In this document: piece by piece, positions 9,534 to 18,835 of the stretch | How positions within the stretch are numbered: position 1 is the stretch's first letter | Layout: each line of letters begins with the position of its first letter | Assembly: GCF_039541855.1 (NCBI RefSeq) | Contig: NZ_BAABHA010000002.1 | Coordinates: 186,001 to 250,000 of the forward strand | From: Solirubrum koreensis | GTDB lineage: Bacteria > Bacteroidota > Bacteroidia > Cytophagales > Hymenobacteraceae | Reading direction: 5' to 3' | DNA length: 64,000 nt | Notes under the pieces: model-generated | Told to the model about the DNA's origin: nothing | What the model saw: the letters and a program-made list of their open reading frames with translations, nothing else | The model's database searches: none | Program-made: the position numbers and the translations under genes

Positions 9534-12500
9534 TTACTGCGGCGCCAGCGGCAACTCAATGCAAAAGGTAGTGCCCACGTTTTCTTCGGTGTCAAACCAG
9601 ATTTTACCGCCCGCACTTTCAATACCGCGCCGCGCCACGGCCAAGCCAATGCCCGAGCCTTTTTCCTTGGTGGTAAAGTTGGGCCGGAACACCATTTCGC
9701 GCACTTCCTCGCTCATGCCAGCGCCGTTGTCCTCAATGCAAATTCGTACCTGATCGGGCTTGGGCATCTCAATGCGAGCCACCACCGAAGGCTTGCGGCC
9801 GGCGGGCACGGCTTGCAGGGCATTTATGAGCAGGTTATTGAAGGTGCGCACCAGCAGGTTTTCGTCGGCGTACACAATGAGGTGTTCCGCTTCTTCGGGC
9901 AGCTCCAGGCGCACGTGTTGGTGCAGGGCTACGCAACGGCGCAGCACATCGGCCACCGCCAGCTTTTCGGGCCGCATGGCGGGCAGATTGGTGAAGTTGG
10001 AAAAGGAAGTGGCAATGTCCGTCAGCACATCAATTTGGGTGATGAGCGTTTGGGCAATGCGGCCGATGAGGTCTTCCAGGTTGTCGCGCTTCTCGCTGAG
10101 GGCCCGCTGCAAAAACTGCAGGCTGAGCTTCATGGGTGTAAGCGGGTTCTTGATTTCGTGGGCTACCTGCCGGGCCATTTCGCGCCAGGCGGCCTCTTTT
10201 TCCTGCATAGCCAGCTCCCGCTTGCTGTCTTCCAGCTTGTGAAGCATGGTGTTGTACTCGCGCACCAGCAGCCCAATTTCGTCGTTCGACTCGTAGCCCA
10301 GCGGCTCGTTCTGGCCCGTGAGCGTGGTGTGCCGCAGCTTTTCGGTAATAAGCTTGAGCGGCCGCGTGAGGTAGCGCGAGGCCAGGAAAGACAGCACCAG
10401 AAACAGGATGAACATCACGGTGAAGATGTTCAGGATGGTGGTTGTTAGCTCCGTAAGCTTGGTGTTCAGTTCCTTGGCCGAATCGAAGAATGGAATGCCC
10501 ACGTAGCCAATTACCGCGCCCCCACCCGGCGACGCCGATTCGGCCCGCAACGGCAGGTACAAGGAGTTGAACGAAAGCGTGCCGGCACGTTCGGTGAGCA
10601 GAATGCGCGGCTGCCCGCGCTCGGCCAGCGCCACCACGGCCTGCGGGTTCATGAGGTTGCTGAGCAAACCCGCTTCAAAAATCAGCGGTTGGCTGCTCAC
10701 CAGCAGCTGCCCTTGGGCATCGTACAGGTTCAGGTCGGTTTCGGTAAGCGTCGATACGTTTTCGGCCAGCTCGGTCAGGCGGTCGTGCTTGGTGGAATCG
10801 GCTAGAAAGCCAGTGTTTTTCAACAGATTCTGCTGGGCCAGTTGCCCGCGCCGCTCGTAGCTGCGGCGCAGGTCGCGCTTGTAGGTATCGGTAAACAAGC
10901 TGGCCGTGGCCAAACTCACCACCAGCAGCGGCACCACAATACCGATGTTCAGGAACAGCTGAATTTTGGTGCTAAAATTGGTGCGCAGCACCGCCAGGCG
11001 TGGCCCGCGGGCAAAAAGCAAGTACAGGACACCGGCCAGCAACAGCCCCGCTACGTGCAGCAGAAACCAAAACGAGAAGTTGGCCAGCCATTCCACCAGC
11101 GCGTACCGCACCGAAGACACCACCACGATGCGCTGCTGCTGGCCTCGCACGCCCAGGTGATGAACCCCGTTTAGCTCTACGCCCGAGCCATACAAGCGCG
11201 GATCTGCAAACAGACTGGCATCAAAGCCATTCACGTAGTCGAAGTCACCCTCACTGTATACCAGGCGTTTGTTTTCGTAGCCGGCGTAGCTTAGCTCGGC
11301 GCCTACGCCCGGCTGGAAATACTTCTGGTCGACCAACAGCTCAGGAACTACACTGTTGGCAGTAAGTTTTTTCAACGACAACTCAAGCAAAACCGTGGAG
11401 GTAGTGCCGCTCACAGTGCGCACGGGCACAAAAGCGGCATAGCGGCGCGTGTTAAACGAGCCTCCCGAGCGTAGCAGATAAATATTGGGCAGGTCGGTAG
11501 ACGAAGCCTGACGCAGCAGCCGGGCGCGCACCTGCGCCAACCGTGGTGCTGAGGCCTCGGCGCCCATTTCGCGACCGGTGGCGTCGTAAAGGGTAGCGCG
11601 GGCTTCGTACTTGTCGAAGTAGTCGCGCATGTAGTACTTCACTATTTTCTGCCGAACTACGTCCTGGTTATCGAACGGGCTGCCCAGCTTGGTTCGAATC
11701 AGTGGATCGGCGGCAATGTTGCGGGTTTGGGTAGCCAGCAAATACTCTCCCTGTAGGTCGTTATCGACGAGCAAATTACCCGCTAAGCGTTGCTTGTTAA
11801 GCAGCAGTTGGTGGTCGAAGTGCTCGTAGAGGGCAATGGCTCCTGAGGCCGCGCTCAGCCCCAGCAGCAAAAAGCAAAACAGGTACAGCTGGTAGGGCAA
11901 TACGGTACTCACCGGCCGCAGGCCCGTGATTCGGATGACTAGGAAGAATAGCAGCGTAAGCCCCAGAAAGCCTACCGTCGCTTGGTCGTTTATCAGGCCT
12001 ACGGCAGTGAATATCACACCGAACACGGAAAGCAATATGGCTCCCAGCAAACGGGTTCGGGGCCGTACGGCCGCGTCGAACACCTGCGCCAGCAGCCAGA
12101 ACCCGATCATGAAACTACCCGTGTGCAACACAATGGCGAAACACAGCAGCACTTTGAAACCCGAAAACTGCGTGTTTTGGGTAATGTCAAGTATCAGCTG
12201 CGAGTTGCTCACGCAACTCAGGTAAAAAGCATAGAGCAGCAGCAGCAAGCAATAAAAACCCAACACAGCGCCACTTCCAGCCAGCAGCCAGGCGTTCGGC
12301 TGCGACATTCGCCGGACATAGCGTACCACCCCGTACCGGCGGAACAGCAGCAATGCATACCACGCCAGAGTAAACAAGTACACCGCGTTAATGAGCAAGT
12401 CGCCTAGCGACGGCGAAGCCCAGGAAGCCGCAAACACCCGTGGGTCGAACAGCGGCAGCTCAATGAACGAGAACGGCAGGCCGAAATACAGCAGCACGGC

Positions 12501-13238
12501 CCGAAAGATGGTTAGCGGCAGCACCACGGCCAAGGCCCCCAGCAAGGGACGGCCCTCGGCAAATTTCCGGCGTGCCAGCCGCAGCCACCCCGCCACCGAC
12601 AGCGCCAGGCCCAGCAAAACCAAGGCCAGCGGCAGGTACTTGCCAGCAACTGTATCGGGCTGCAGGTTATCGAGGTAGAAGAGTTCAGTCCCGTTTGCGG
12701 TTCGCAAAAGGGGCAGATCGAGCGGCCGACTGGACGACGTAATGGGGCGTATGCTCAGTCCTCGAAACAAGGCCCGCTCAGATCCTTCGCGCAGGTAGCG
12801 GTTACTTATTCCGTAGCGGCGTTCCAGCGGAATGTAGGTGAGGATAACGTAGGGCCCAACCGGCTGGCGCAGGGCCAGATAGGAGCCAAACCGCATTTCC
12901 ACCAGCTTTTCGCGAAACCGTTGCGCTACGTTGTCGGGGTCGGGCCACATGGTGTGGTCCGACCAATACAGCAACTGCTCGCCCCGAAACACGAAGGTGG
13001 GATACGCACACGCCTGCAACTCTTCAAAACCCACCCGCCCGCGGCGCAGGCGCAGGGCCAGGGTATCGGCGTCGCGGCGGGCATCGTGTTCGGCGGCCGT
13101 TAGCTGCCGCTGCAGCCAGGATACGTCGGAGCGCTGCAGTATTTCAGCCCCGGCCGCGTAACGGTTGCTCACGTAAGCCGCCGCAAAGCACAGCAGGGCC
13201 GCAATCAGCAAAGTGTACGAGGAACGGGGTGCTTTCAC
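9534..13238 (-). CDS. NtrY-like membrane sensor histidine kinase, unusually large
   Basis: A 1234-residue kinase. The N-terminus has one membrane segment, an extracytoplasmic region (about residues 30-210), then a block of hydrophobic segments (about 215-490). A second extracytoplasmic domain and two further membrane segments follow. The last segment leads into a HAMP domain (SRYLTRPLKLITEKL). The phosphoacceptor motif is VAHEIKNPLTPMKL with H1027. The ATPase domain has NNLLINALQAVP, IEDNGAGMSE, NFTTKEKGSGIGLAVARRGIE and ends ELPLAPQ. The H box with NPLTPMKL resembles NtrY. No response regulator lies nearby, so it is an orphan kinase here. It follows the terminator of the respiratory locus on the same strand. 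Confidence 0.92.
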   Translation of the reverse strand: MKAPRSSYTLLIAALLCFAAAYVSNRYAAGAEILQRSDVSWLQRQLTAAEHDARRDADTLALRLRRGRVGFEELQACAYPTFVFRGEQLLYWSDHTMWPDPDNVAQRFREKLVEMRFGSYLALRQPVGPYVILTYIPLERRYGISNRYLREGSERALFRGLSIRPITSSSRPLDLPLLRTANGTELFYLDNLQPDTVAGKYLPLALVLLGLALSVAGWLRLARRKFAEGRPLLGALAVVLPLTIFRAVLLYFGLPFSFIELPLFDPRVFAASWASPSLGDLLINAVYLFTLAWYALLLFRRYGVVRYVRRMSQPNAWLLAGSGAVLGFYCLLLLLYAFYLSCVSNSQLILDITQNTQFSGFKVLLCFAIVLHTGSFMIGFWLLAQVFDAAVRPRTRLLGAILLSVFGVIFTAVGLINDQATVGFLGLTLLFFLVIRITGLRPVSTVLPYQLYLFCFLLLGLSAASGAIALYEHFDHQLLLNKQRLAGNLLVDNDLQGEYLLATQTRNIAADPLIRTKLGSPFDNQDVVRQKIVKYYMRDYFDKYEARATLYDATGREMGAEASAPRLAQVRARLLRQASSTDLPNIYLLRSGGSFNTRRYAAFVPVRTVSGTTSTVLLELSLKKLTANSVVPELLVDQKYFQPGVGAELSYAGYENKRLVYSEGDFDYVNGFDASLFADPRLYGSGVELNGVHHLGVRGQQQRIVVVSSVRYALVEWLANFSFWFLLHVAGLLLAGVLYLLFARGPRLAVLRTNFSTKIQLFLNIGIVVPLLVVSLATASLFTDTYKRDLRRSYERRGQLAQQNLLKNTGFLADSTKHDRLTELAENVSTLTETDLNLYDAQGQLLVSSQPLIFEAGLLSNLMNPQAVVALAERGQPRILLTERAGTLSFNSLYLPLRAESASPGGGAVIGYVGIPFFDSAKELNTKLTELTTTILNIFTVMFILFLVLSFLASRYLTRPLKLITEKLRHTTLTGQNEPLGYESNDEIGLLVREYNTMLHKLEDSKRELAMQEKEAAWREMARQVAHEIKNPLTPMKLSLQFLQRALSEKRDNLEDLIGRIAQTLITQIDVLTDIATSFSNFTNLPAMRPEKLAVADVLRRCVALHQHVRLELPEEAEHLIVYADENLLVRTFNNLLINALQAVPAGRKPSVVARIEMPKPDQVRICIEDNGAGMSEEVREMVFRPNFTTKEKGSGIGLAVARRGIESAGGKIWFDTEENVGTTFCIELPLAPQ

Positions 13239-13303
13239 CAGAGAAACCAGCGGCTAGGTATACATGAAACTGCTCCACCGGCGCAGTGTAAGGGGCTGAC
13301 AGC

Positions 13304-13328
13304 AAAAATGCCGCCATCAGGCGGCATT
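13304..13328 (-). terminator. Intrinsic terminator of the cta/SCO gene group
   Basis: A perfect 9-base stem (AATGCCGCC, 13307-13315, pairing with GGCGGCATT, 13320-13328) with a four-base loop. Read on the minus strand it is followed by a run of five T. It lies 61 bases beyond the last gene of the oxidase-assembly run and separates that run from the sensor kinase. Confidence 0.85.
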
Positions 13329-13389
13329 AAGCAATATAAGGGCAATTCAGAAAGCGAAAGGCGTGCTACAGGCCCCTCGACCTCACAGG

Positions 13390-13653
13390 TTAGCGCGTTA
13401 GTGCCTGACGCTTCTGCTGCTTGTTATGGCGGTACCAGAAATACCCTACCGACCCGATGAGCACATACGGCACGGCCATCAGGTACAGAATGCCCGAGTT
13501 CAGGCCCGAAAAATCGTAGGCCTTTTCTTCACTCGTGCGGCCCGACTCCACGTTGGTTTTGCACATGGCGCACTGAGCCGCCGCCTCGAGCGGTACGAGG
13601 CTCAGCACAAGGGCTAAAACGCCCAGCAATACGGCAGCAAACGTCTTCTTCAT
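13390..13653 (-). CDS. Small exported CxxC membrane protein of the oxidase locus
   Basis: An 87-residue protein with an N-terminal hydrophobic signal (about residues 4-22), a CAMC motif (C28, C31), a short polar stretch and a C-terminal membrane segment (LYLMAVPYVLIGSVGYFWY). It ends in a basic tail (RHNKQQKRQ). If the first segment is cleaved or crosses the membrane, the CxxC faces the periplasm. It is the last gene of the ctaA-to-DUF420 run, 46 bases after DUF420 and before the terminator. The position suggests a role in oxidase copper or redox assembly, but that is inference from context and no family function is known to me. Confidence 0.8.
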   Translation of the reverse strand: MKKTFAAVLLGVLALVLSLVPLEAAAQCAMCKTNVESGRTSEEKAYDFSGLNSGILYLMAVPYVLIGSVGYFWYRHNKQQKRQALTR

Positions 13654-13699
13654 ACTTAAAAGAACACCTACGCGTAGGTTAAGTTTCCCTTGCGGTTTC

Positions 13700-14257
13700 T
13701 TACTGGTAATAAGGCGAAATCATGAGGTACACGATTACCCCGGTTACCGATACATACAGCCAGATAGGAAAGGTCCAGCGGGCAATACGACGGTGTTTGG
13801 CAAACTGGTTGGTTAGCGCAAAGTACAGCGTGAACAACACCAGCCCCACAGTCAGGGCAGCCAGCACAATGTGCGTTATCAAAATGAAGTAGTAAACCGT
13901 CCGAATCAGGCCTTCGCCACCGAAACGCGTGGTTACAGCCTGCGAGTGGTAAACAACATACGACACCAAAAACACAGCTCCCAGCAGAAAGGCCGAACCC
14001 ATCATGGCGCGGTGCTGGGCTACCTTTTTCTGCCGAATGAATACATACCCGAGGACGAGTAAAACGGCCGTGAGCGAGTTAAGAACGGCGTTTACCGCCG
14101 GCAGGTAGCTCACATCGAGGCCCGCCACGCGGAACACCTGCGGAAAGTAGTACAAGATGGCCACTACCACCGGAATGATGAGGCCCAAAGCCAGCATTCC
14201 TATTTTGTAAGCTTGTGGCGTAGCTGGCGCGGCAACGCCAGAGTTATTGGTTGTCAT
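13700..14257 (-). CDS. DUF420 family membrane protein
   Basis: A 185-residue protein with about five membrane segments and conserved histidines in loops (QKKVAQHRAMM, YVVYHSQAV, ILITHIVLA, KHRRIARWTFPIW). This is the pattern of the DUF420/YozB family, which is often encoded beside cytochrome oxidase and SCO genes and resembles CtaG-like assembly factors. Its start overlaps the SCO stop by 14 bases, which indicates translational coupling. A role in oxidase maturation is inferred from location. Confidence 0.88.
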   Translation of the reverse strand: MTTNNSGVAAPATPQAYKIGMLALGLIIPVVVAILYYFPQVFRVAGLDVSYLPAVNAVLNSLTAVLLVLGYVFIRQKKVAQHRAMMGSAFLLGAVFLVSYVVYHSQAVTTRFGGEGLIRTVYYFILITHIVLAALTVGLVLFTLYFALTNQFAKHRRIARWTFPIWLYVSVTGVIVYLMISPYYQ

Positions 14258-14918
14258 AGGTGTAAAGCAAAACGCGGATTTCGGTGATGAGCCGATCTAC
14301 TTCGCGCGGGTTCAGGCCGTCGTACAGGCCTCGTACGTGCCCCTCGCGGTCGACGAGCACCAGCCGCTGGCTATGTACCAAACCGGGACCCTGGCTAATG
14401 GTTGCCGGTCCGGGTTCCGTTACACGGTAATCCTCGAGTGCCACCCGCCTAATGCTATCCTGTGGGCCCGTTAGAAAAAACCACTTACCTGAAATAGCCC
14501 CGTATTGCTCGGCGTAGCGGGCCAGTACTGCCACCGAATCGTGCTGCGGATCGACGGAATATGATACCAGCTTCACGCGCGGTTCGGCCCGGTATTTCTC
14601 CTGTACCCGCTGCAATTGCGTGTTCAGCCGCGGACATACCTGCGGGCACGTTGCGAAGAAAAAGCTGGCCACGTACACGCTGCCCTTTAAATCGGCGGGC
14701 GCTAAGCGGCGCCCCGATTGGGTAAGGAAGCGTACGGGACTGACCTTGTGAAAAACAGTATCGCGCTGCCACTTACCTCCTACCTGCGTGGAATCCACGT
14801 GGCTGGGATAGTAAGTGCGCAGCGCGAAACGGTTAGCACCGAACAGGCTTAGAAAAACAAAAGCCAGAACCGGTACGAGCAGAATAAGGCCCAGAATGAG
14901 AACCTGCTTGGGCCGCAT
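14244..14918 (-). CDS. SCO1/SenC family copper chaperone
   Basis: Delivers copper to, or reduces, the CuA site of oxidase subunit II. The 224-residue protein has one N-terminal membrane anchor (VLILGLILLVPVLAFVFLSLF) and a thioredoxin-like domain. The copper-binding motif is CPQVC (C91, C95), and a downstream His lies in LVHSQRLVLVDREG. All three copper ligands expected for SCO are therefore present. It sits three bases after the subunit IV stop and overlaps DUF420. Confidence 0.94.
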   Translation of the reverse strand: MRPKQVLILGLILLVPVLAFVFLSLFGANRFALRTYYPSHVDSTQVGGKWQRDTVFHKVSPVRFLTQSGRRLAPADLKGSVYVASFFFATCPQVCPRLNTQLQRVQEKYRAEPRVKLVSYSVDPQHDSVAVLARYAEQYGAISGKWFFLTGPQDSIRRVALEDYRVTEPGPATISQGPGLVHSQRLVLVDREGHVRGLYDGLNPREVDRLITEIRVLLYTYDNQ

Positions 14919-14921
14919 CGG

Positions 14922-15272
14922 CTATTTATAGGCGTTAAAGACTGACTCGCCTACAAAGCTGCCCTCAGAAATCAGGGCAACGAGTAGCCAGATCAACAGT
15001 GCCATTGGCACCATAATGGTCCAAATCAGGCCTTTCGTTTCGTGGCGCAAGTGCATAAACTCGGCTACGATAAAGAAGGCTTTGAAGATGGTCAGGATGA
15101 TGAAGATGCTGTTCCGGAGGGTGCCGGCATCCATAGCAAAAGCCAGCACGAATTCGAAGGCGGTAATGCCAACAATCCAAAGCAGTGCCTTCAAAATAGG
15201 CTTGACGTTGGGCTTTCCGTGAACAGCTTCGCCGTGGGCGTTGTAGTCGGTTTCAGGAGCGTGATGAGCCAT
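14922..15272 (-). CDS. Cytochrome c oxidase subunit IV family protein
   Basis: A 116-residue protein with three membrane segments (ALLWIVGITAFEFVLAFAM, SIFIILTIFKAFFIVAEF, WTIMVPMALLIWLLVALI), matching the bacterial caa3/cyoD-type subunit IV family. The motif FMHLRHETK between segments two and three is typical. The N-terminus is His-rich (MAHHAPETDYNAHGEAVHG). It follows the larger subunit III gene by 88 bases. Confidence 0.9.
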   Translation of the reverse strand: MAHHAPETDYNAHGEAVHGKPNVKPILKALLWIVGITAFEFVLAFAMDAGTLRNSIFIILTIFKAFFIVAEFMHLRHETKGLIWTIMVPMALLIWLLVALISEGSFVGESVFNAYK

Positions 15273-15360
15273 GAGCAGAAAAGTAAATAGGCCGTTGGGG
15301 AGGTAGCAGAAGTTGCGAGAAACGGAGCAGGGCTACCGCTTTTTCCTCCCCGTGCACTAA

Positions 15361-16128
15361 TCAGATGAGGTAGAAGAAGGTGAAAACAAATACCCACACC
15401 AAGTCTACGAAGTGCCAGTACAGTCCAATCTTCTCCACCATCTCGTAGTGGCCACGCTTGTGAAAGGTACCGTTAACGGTAGCTATAAACGACCAGACCA
15501 GCAGGCAGACACCCGAGAATACGTGCGTTCCGTGGAAACCGGTAATAAAGAAGAACAAGTCGGCGAATAGCACCGGACCGTATTCATTCACCGTGAGATT
15601 CGCACCAAACACCGTGCTGCCATCGGCCATTTTCAGGCCATTGTCGCTACCAGTGATGAAGTGAGTCCATTCCCACGCCTGACAACCCAGGAACATTGCG
15701 CCGAACAGGATGGTCCACAGCAACCACTTTTGCACATCGTTCTTGTCCATGCGGTGGCCGGCCTCAACTGCCAGCACCATGGTCACCGATGAGAAGATAA
15801 GAATCATCGTCATCAGGGCCACGAAAGCCAACGGGATATCTACGCCGTGCAGGCCGGGGAAGGCATTAAACACCTTCTCCGGAATGGGCCAGTAGGCCGT
15901 GGAGAAGACGAAATCCTTGGCTTCGCCGACGTAGGCAAGGTGGCGGTGGCGCACCATGCCGTAGGTGGTCAGAAATGCCGCGAATGTGAAAGCATCCGAC
16001 AGCAAGAAGAACCACATCATCAGCTTGCCATAGCTAGCTTTGAAGGGTTCGTTGCCGCCGTCCCAAGTACCGCTGCGCGGTGCCTCAGCCGTGGCCGCAG
16101 TTTGCATTGCCGCGTGTGGAATGGCCAT
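15361..16128 (-). CDS. ctaE: Cytochrome c oxidase subunit III (second copy, larger)
   Basis: A 255-residue subunit III of the heme-copper oxidase with about seven membrane segments. Family features include YGKLMMWFFLLSDAFTFAAFL, the stretch LGCQAWEWTHFI, FFITGFHGTHVFSG, and a C-terminus YWHFVDLVWVFVFTFFYL. The ATG at 16128 is preferred over the one at 16191, because the longer form would overlap the upstream subunit III gene and add a sequence that is not membrane-like. It is the second of two tandem subunit III genes. Confidence 0.93.
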   Translation of the reverse strand: MAIPHAAMQTAATAEAPRSGTWDGGNEPFKASYGKLMMWFFLLSDAFTFAAFLTTYGMVRHRHLAYVGEAKDFVFSTAYWPIPEKVFNAFPGLHGVDIPLAFVALMTMILIFSSVTMVLAVEAGHRMDKNDVQKWLLWTILFGAMFLGCQAWEWTHFITGSDNGLKMADGSTVFGANLTVNEYGPVLFADLFFFITGFHGTHVFSGVCLLVWSFIATVNGTFHKRGHYEMVEKIGLYWHFVDLVWVFVFTFFYLI

Positions 16129-16151
16129 AATGAGCGTGAAAAAAGACGAAA

Positions 16152-16739
16152 CTAGTGGTTCAAAAGTAGGAACAAATACAGGTACAACCAAAGCGCGCCG
16201 AGGAAGTGCCAGTAGATTGCGGCGTTGGTCATGGTCATCATCTTGCGGGAATGCACCTGAAAGCGGAGGCTCATCAGAAACACTATCAGCAGGAAAATCA
16301 GGCCAGTAACTAAGTGAAAGGCGTGTACGCCCGTCAATACGTACAGGAACGAACCCGACGGATTAGCATCAACGCCACCAAAGAAAATCTTGTTGCGTAC
16401 CAGTTCGCCCCACACGTTCCACTGCCCTACGAGAAAGGCTCCGCCCAGTGCCACCGTCAGAAACAGGCCAATCTGGAGCCGCTTGAGTTCGTCACGACGT
16501 GCCTCAAACCATGCCCACTGCATGCTGGCACTGCTGGCCACAATCAGCACCGTATTCACGAGCAAGCCCGTGGGCAGTGCGTAGTCCAGCCAGTTACCTT
16601 CGCCACGGCGCACCACGTAGGCGCTGGTGAAGGCGGCAAACATCATAATAATGCTGACAATCATCAGCCACATCAAGAAGCGCAAAGGGTGAATACCCGA
16701 ACCTGGCTGCTTGTTGGTAAGCGTTTCAGAGGAGTGCAT
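16152..16739 (-). CDS. Cytochrome c oxidase subunit III (first copy, shorter)
   Basis: A 195-residue member of the subunit III family with five membrane segments. Typical motifs are MFAAFTSAYVVRRGEGNW, the stretch FLYVLTGVHAFHLVTGLI, and YWHFLGALWLYLYLFLLL at the end. It lacks the two extra helices of the longer paralogue immediately downstream. Tandem short and long subunit III genes are common in Bacteroidota ACIII-oxidase loci. The gap to the next gene is 23 bases. Confidence 0.92.
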   Translation of the reverse strand: MHSSETLTNKQPGSGIHPLRFLMWLMIVSIIMMFAAFTSAYVVRRGEGNWLDYALPTGLLVNTVLIVASSASMQWAWFEARRDELKRLQIGLFLTVALGGAFLVGQWNVWGELVRNKIFFGGVDANPSGSFLYVLTGVHAFHLVTGLIFLLIVFLMSLRFQVHSRKMMTMTNAAIYWHFLGALWLYLYLFLLLNH

Positions 16740-16806
16740 GGCGGTATGCGTTTTCGGTTAGTCGTTGCCCATTGCCGCTGCTTCCCTCCGCGGCTGGCAC
16801 CGATTA

Positions 16807-17673
16807 CTATATTTTGTCAAAAACCAAGGCTATCTGCACAATGGGCAGGTACAGGAAGGAACCGAACATGATGCTCATGGCGGCCTTTTTGGTGCAGGTG
16901 CGCATTAGGTAAAGCGTTTGCATCAAAAACAGCACGCCGCACACTACTGCTATTAGGGCTGAGGTTTTGCCCGTCATGCCGAATTGCATGGGCAATAAGC
17001 TCAACGGAATCAGCAGCAGCGTATACGTCATGATCTGGAATGCCGTGCGTAAATCGCGGCCTCCGGGCGTCGGGAGCATCCGGAAGCCTGCCTTGCGGTA
17101 GTCCTCATCTAAAACCCACGCAATGGCCCAGAAGTGCGGAAACTGCCACATAAACTGGATACCAAACAGTATCCAAGCCTCCACACTCAGTACGCCCGTA
17201 GCGGCCACCCACCCGATCATGGGCGGCAAAGCCCCGGGAATGGCCCCCACAGCCACGCAGATGGGAGAAATGGTTTTGAGCGGCGTGTAAATGAATCCGT
17301 AGAGTACGAGCGAGAGCAACGCCAATGCTGCTGTGAGCGGGTTAAAGTACCACCCGAGCAGCACCAGTCCGGCTATACCGGACACTGCTACAAAAGTCCA
17401 CGCCTCCGGCACCGACAGCACCCCCTGGGGCATAGGGCGTTTGGCCGTACGCTTCATCAGCTTATCGAGGTCCTTCTCGTAAATTTGATTGATGGTATTG
17501 GCCGAACCCGTCACGAGCATACCTCCCAACATGACCAGCAATGCCCCGGTCCAATGCATCGTCCAGCTGAACTCCCGTTGCCCGAGCATAAAGCCAATGG
17601 CGGCCGAAAAAGCTACCGTGAGCGACAAACGGAATTTAAGCAGCTGAAAATAAGCCCTGACTTTGGTCATCAA
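16807..17673 (-). CDS. ctaB: Protoheme IX farnesyltransferase (heme O synthase)
   Basis: Adds a farnesyl group to heme B to make heme O, the precursor of heme A. The 288-residue UbiA-family membrane protein has about eight to nine helices. The first prenyl-diphosphate motif is NTINQIYEKDLDKLMKRT followed by KRPMPQG, and the second aspartate-rich region is WVLDEDYRKAGFRMLP. It lies between ctaA and the subunit III genes, so both heme A enzymes are encoded with their oxidase. Confidence 0.96.
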   Translation of the reverse strand: MMTKVRAYFQLLKFRLSLTVAFSAAIGFMLGQREFSWTMHWTGALLVMLGGMLVTGSANTINQIYEKDLDKLMKRTAKRPMPQGVLSVPEAWTFVAVSGIAGLVLLGWYFNPLTAALALLSLVLYGFIYTPLKTISPICVAVGAIPGALPPMIGWVAATGVLSVEAWILFGIQFMWQFPHFWAIAWVLDEDYRKAGFRMLPTPGGRDLRTAFQIMTYTLLLIPLSLLPMQFGMTGKTSALIAVVCGVLFLMQTLYLMRTCTKKAAMSIMFGSFLYLPIVQIALVFDKI

Positions 17674-17721
17674 TTATCAAACAAACGAGCCGATGCTTAG
17701 GCTCCAAAACGGGCCGCAAAG

Positions 17722-18816
17722 TTACGCAACAACAGTTGGATACGGAGTCGATTGTGCGGTTTTCGCTACTCGCCGAAAGCGAATAAGTGCGAGAAACTGA
17801 ACGCCGAATAGCAGCGTGCCAAGGGTTAAATGGATTGGCTGAACAGCAGCCGGCATGGCCCAGTAAGCCAATGTAATGCCCGCCAGTATTTCCAAACCAA
17901 TTACCAGCATGGTAGCACCTGCCAATTGCTGTAGCATGGGGTTATTGGTTTTGAACAGCTGATAACAAGCGTAGGCATTACCAATTAATAACAGCGCCGA
18001 AAAGGTGCGATGTACCTTAAACGAGTTACCCAGTTCCGCAATCCATTGTTCGCGGTTCAGGTAATTCATCCCGAAAGCCACCACATCGATTTGTTCTCTA
18101 ACCTGGGTACCGAGAATGATCTGACCGAAGGAGAGTACCGCCAATACTGCCAGTAAGCCGCTTAGTCTTACTTGGCTGGGCTGCATAGAACGCTGCGAGG
18201 CACCCTCTCCCACTGCGTCCTTATCGGTGCGTACCAAAGCCCATATCAGCAGCGCCACGAGTACCAAAGCCAGTGCCATATGAATGGTCACCAGCTCGGG
18301 CAACAAGTTGGTAGAAACTACCAGCGAGCCTAGCCATCCTTGAATGCCCACCGTAATGAAGCTGAGGAAAGTCGCCCAAAACACCACTGGGTCGCGTTTC
18401 AAGAAAGGCCACGACGTAACTACGGTCGCGAAAATAAAAACTCCGATAAGCGCGCCCAGAACCCGATTGAGGTACTCAATCCAGGTTTTAGTAGCGTTAA
18501 AGTCGGTTTCAATGTATTGAGTTGGGTGCGCAAACAGTTCGCGTGCTACCTGCGTGAAGCCCAGCTTTTGCAAGGTCACGGCTACGCGCTGGTTTTTAGC
18601 TACCCGTTGCGCCGTATACACCTCCTTGTAGTCAGCCGGCAACTGACTGGCTTCAGTAGGCGGAACCCACTGCCCGAAACACTTTGGCCAGTCGGGACAG
18701 CCCATGCCGGAGCCCGTGCTGCGCACGATACCTCCCACCAAAATGAGCAGGTAAACCGCTACAATCGTTAGCGTGGCCGTGAAGCGGAAACGGCCAACAA
18801 AAGCAGGTTGTTTCAT
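17722..18816 (-). CDS. ctaA: Heme A synthase (COX15/CtaA family)
   Basis: Oxidises the methyl group of heme O to give heme A. The 364-residue protein has about eight membrane segments. It opens with VGGIVRSTGSGMGCPDWPKCFG, the CtaA/COX15 signature, and has conserved His residues in TIHMALALVLVALLI and FKVHRTFSALLLIG. The ATG at 18816 is chosen because the in-frame ATG at 18834 adds six residues not expected for the family. It is the first gene after the terminator that follows oxidase subunit I, so it probably has its own promoter. Confidence 0.93.
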   Translation of the reverse strand: MKQPAFVGRFRFTATLTIVAVYLLILVGGIVRSTGSGMGCPDWPKCFGQWVPPTEASQLPADYKEVYTAQRVAKNQRVAVTLQKLGFTQVARELFAHPTQYIETDFNATKTWIEYLNRVLGALIGVFIFATVVTSWPFLKRDPVVFWATFLSFITVGIQGWLGSLVVSTNLLPELVTIHMALALVLVALLIWALVRTDKDAVGEGASQRSMQPSQVRLSGLLAVLAVLSFGQIILGTQVREQIDVVAFGMNYLNREQWIAELGNSFKVHRTFSALLLIGNAYACYQLFKTNNPMLQQLAGATMLVIGLEILAGITLAYWAMPAAVQPIHLTLGTLLFGVQFLALIRFRRVAKTAQSTPYPTVVA

Positions 18817-18835
18817 CTGAAAGTAGAACAACAAA

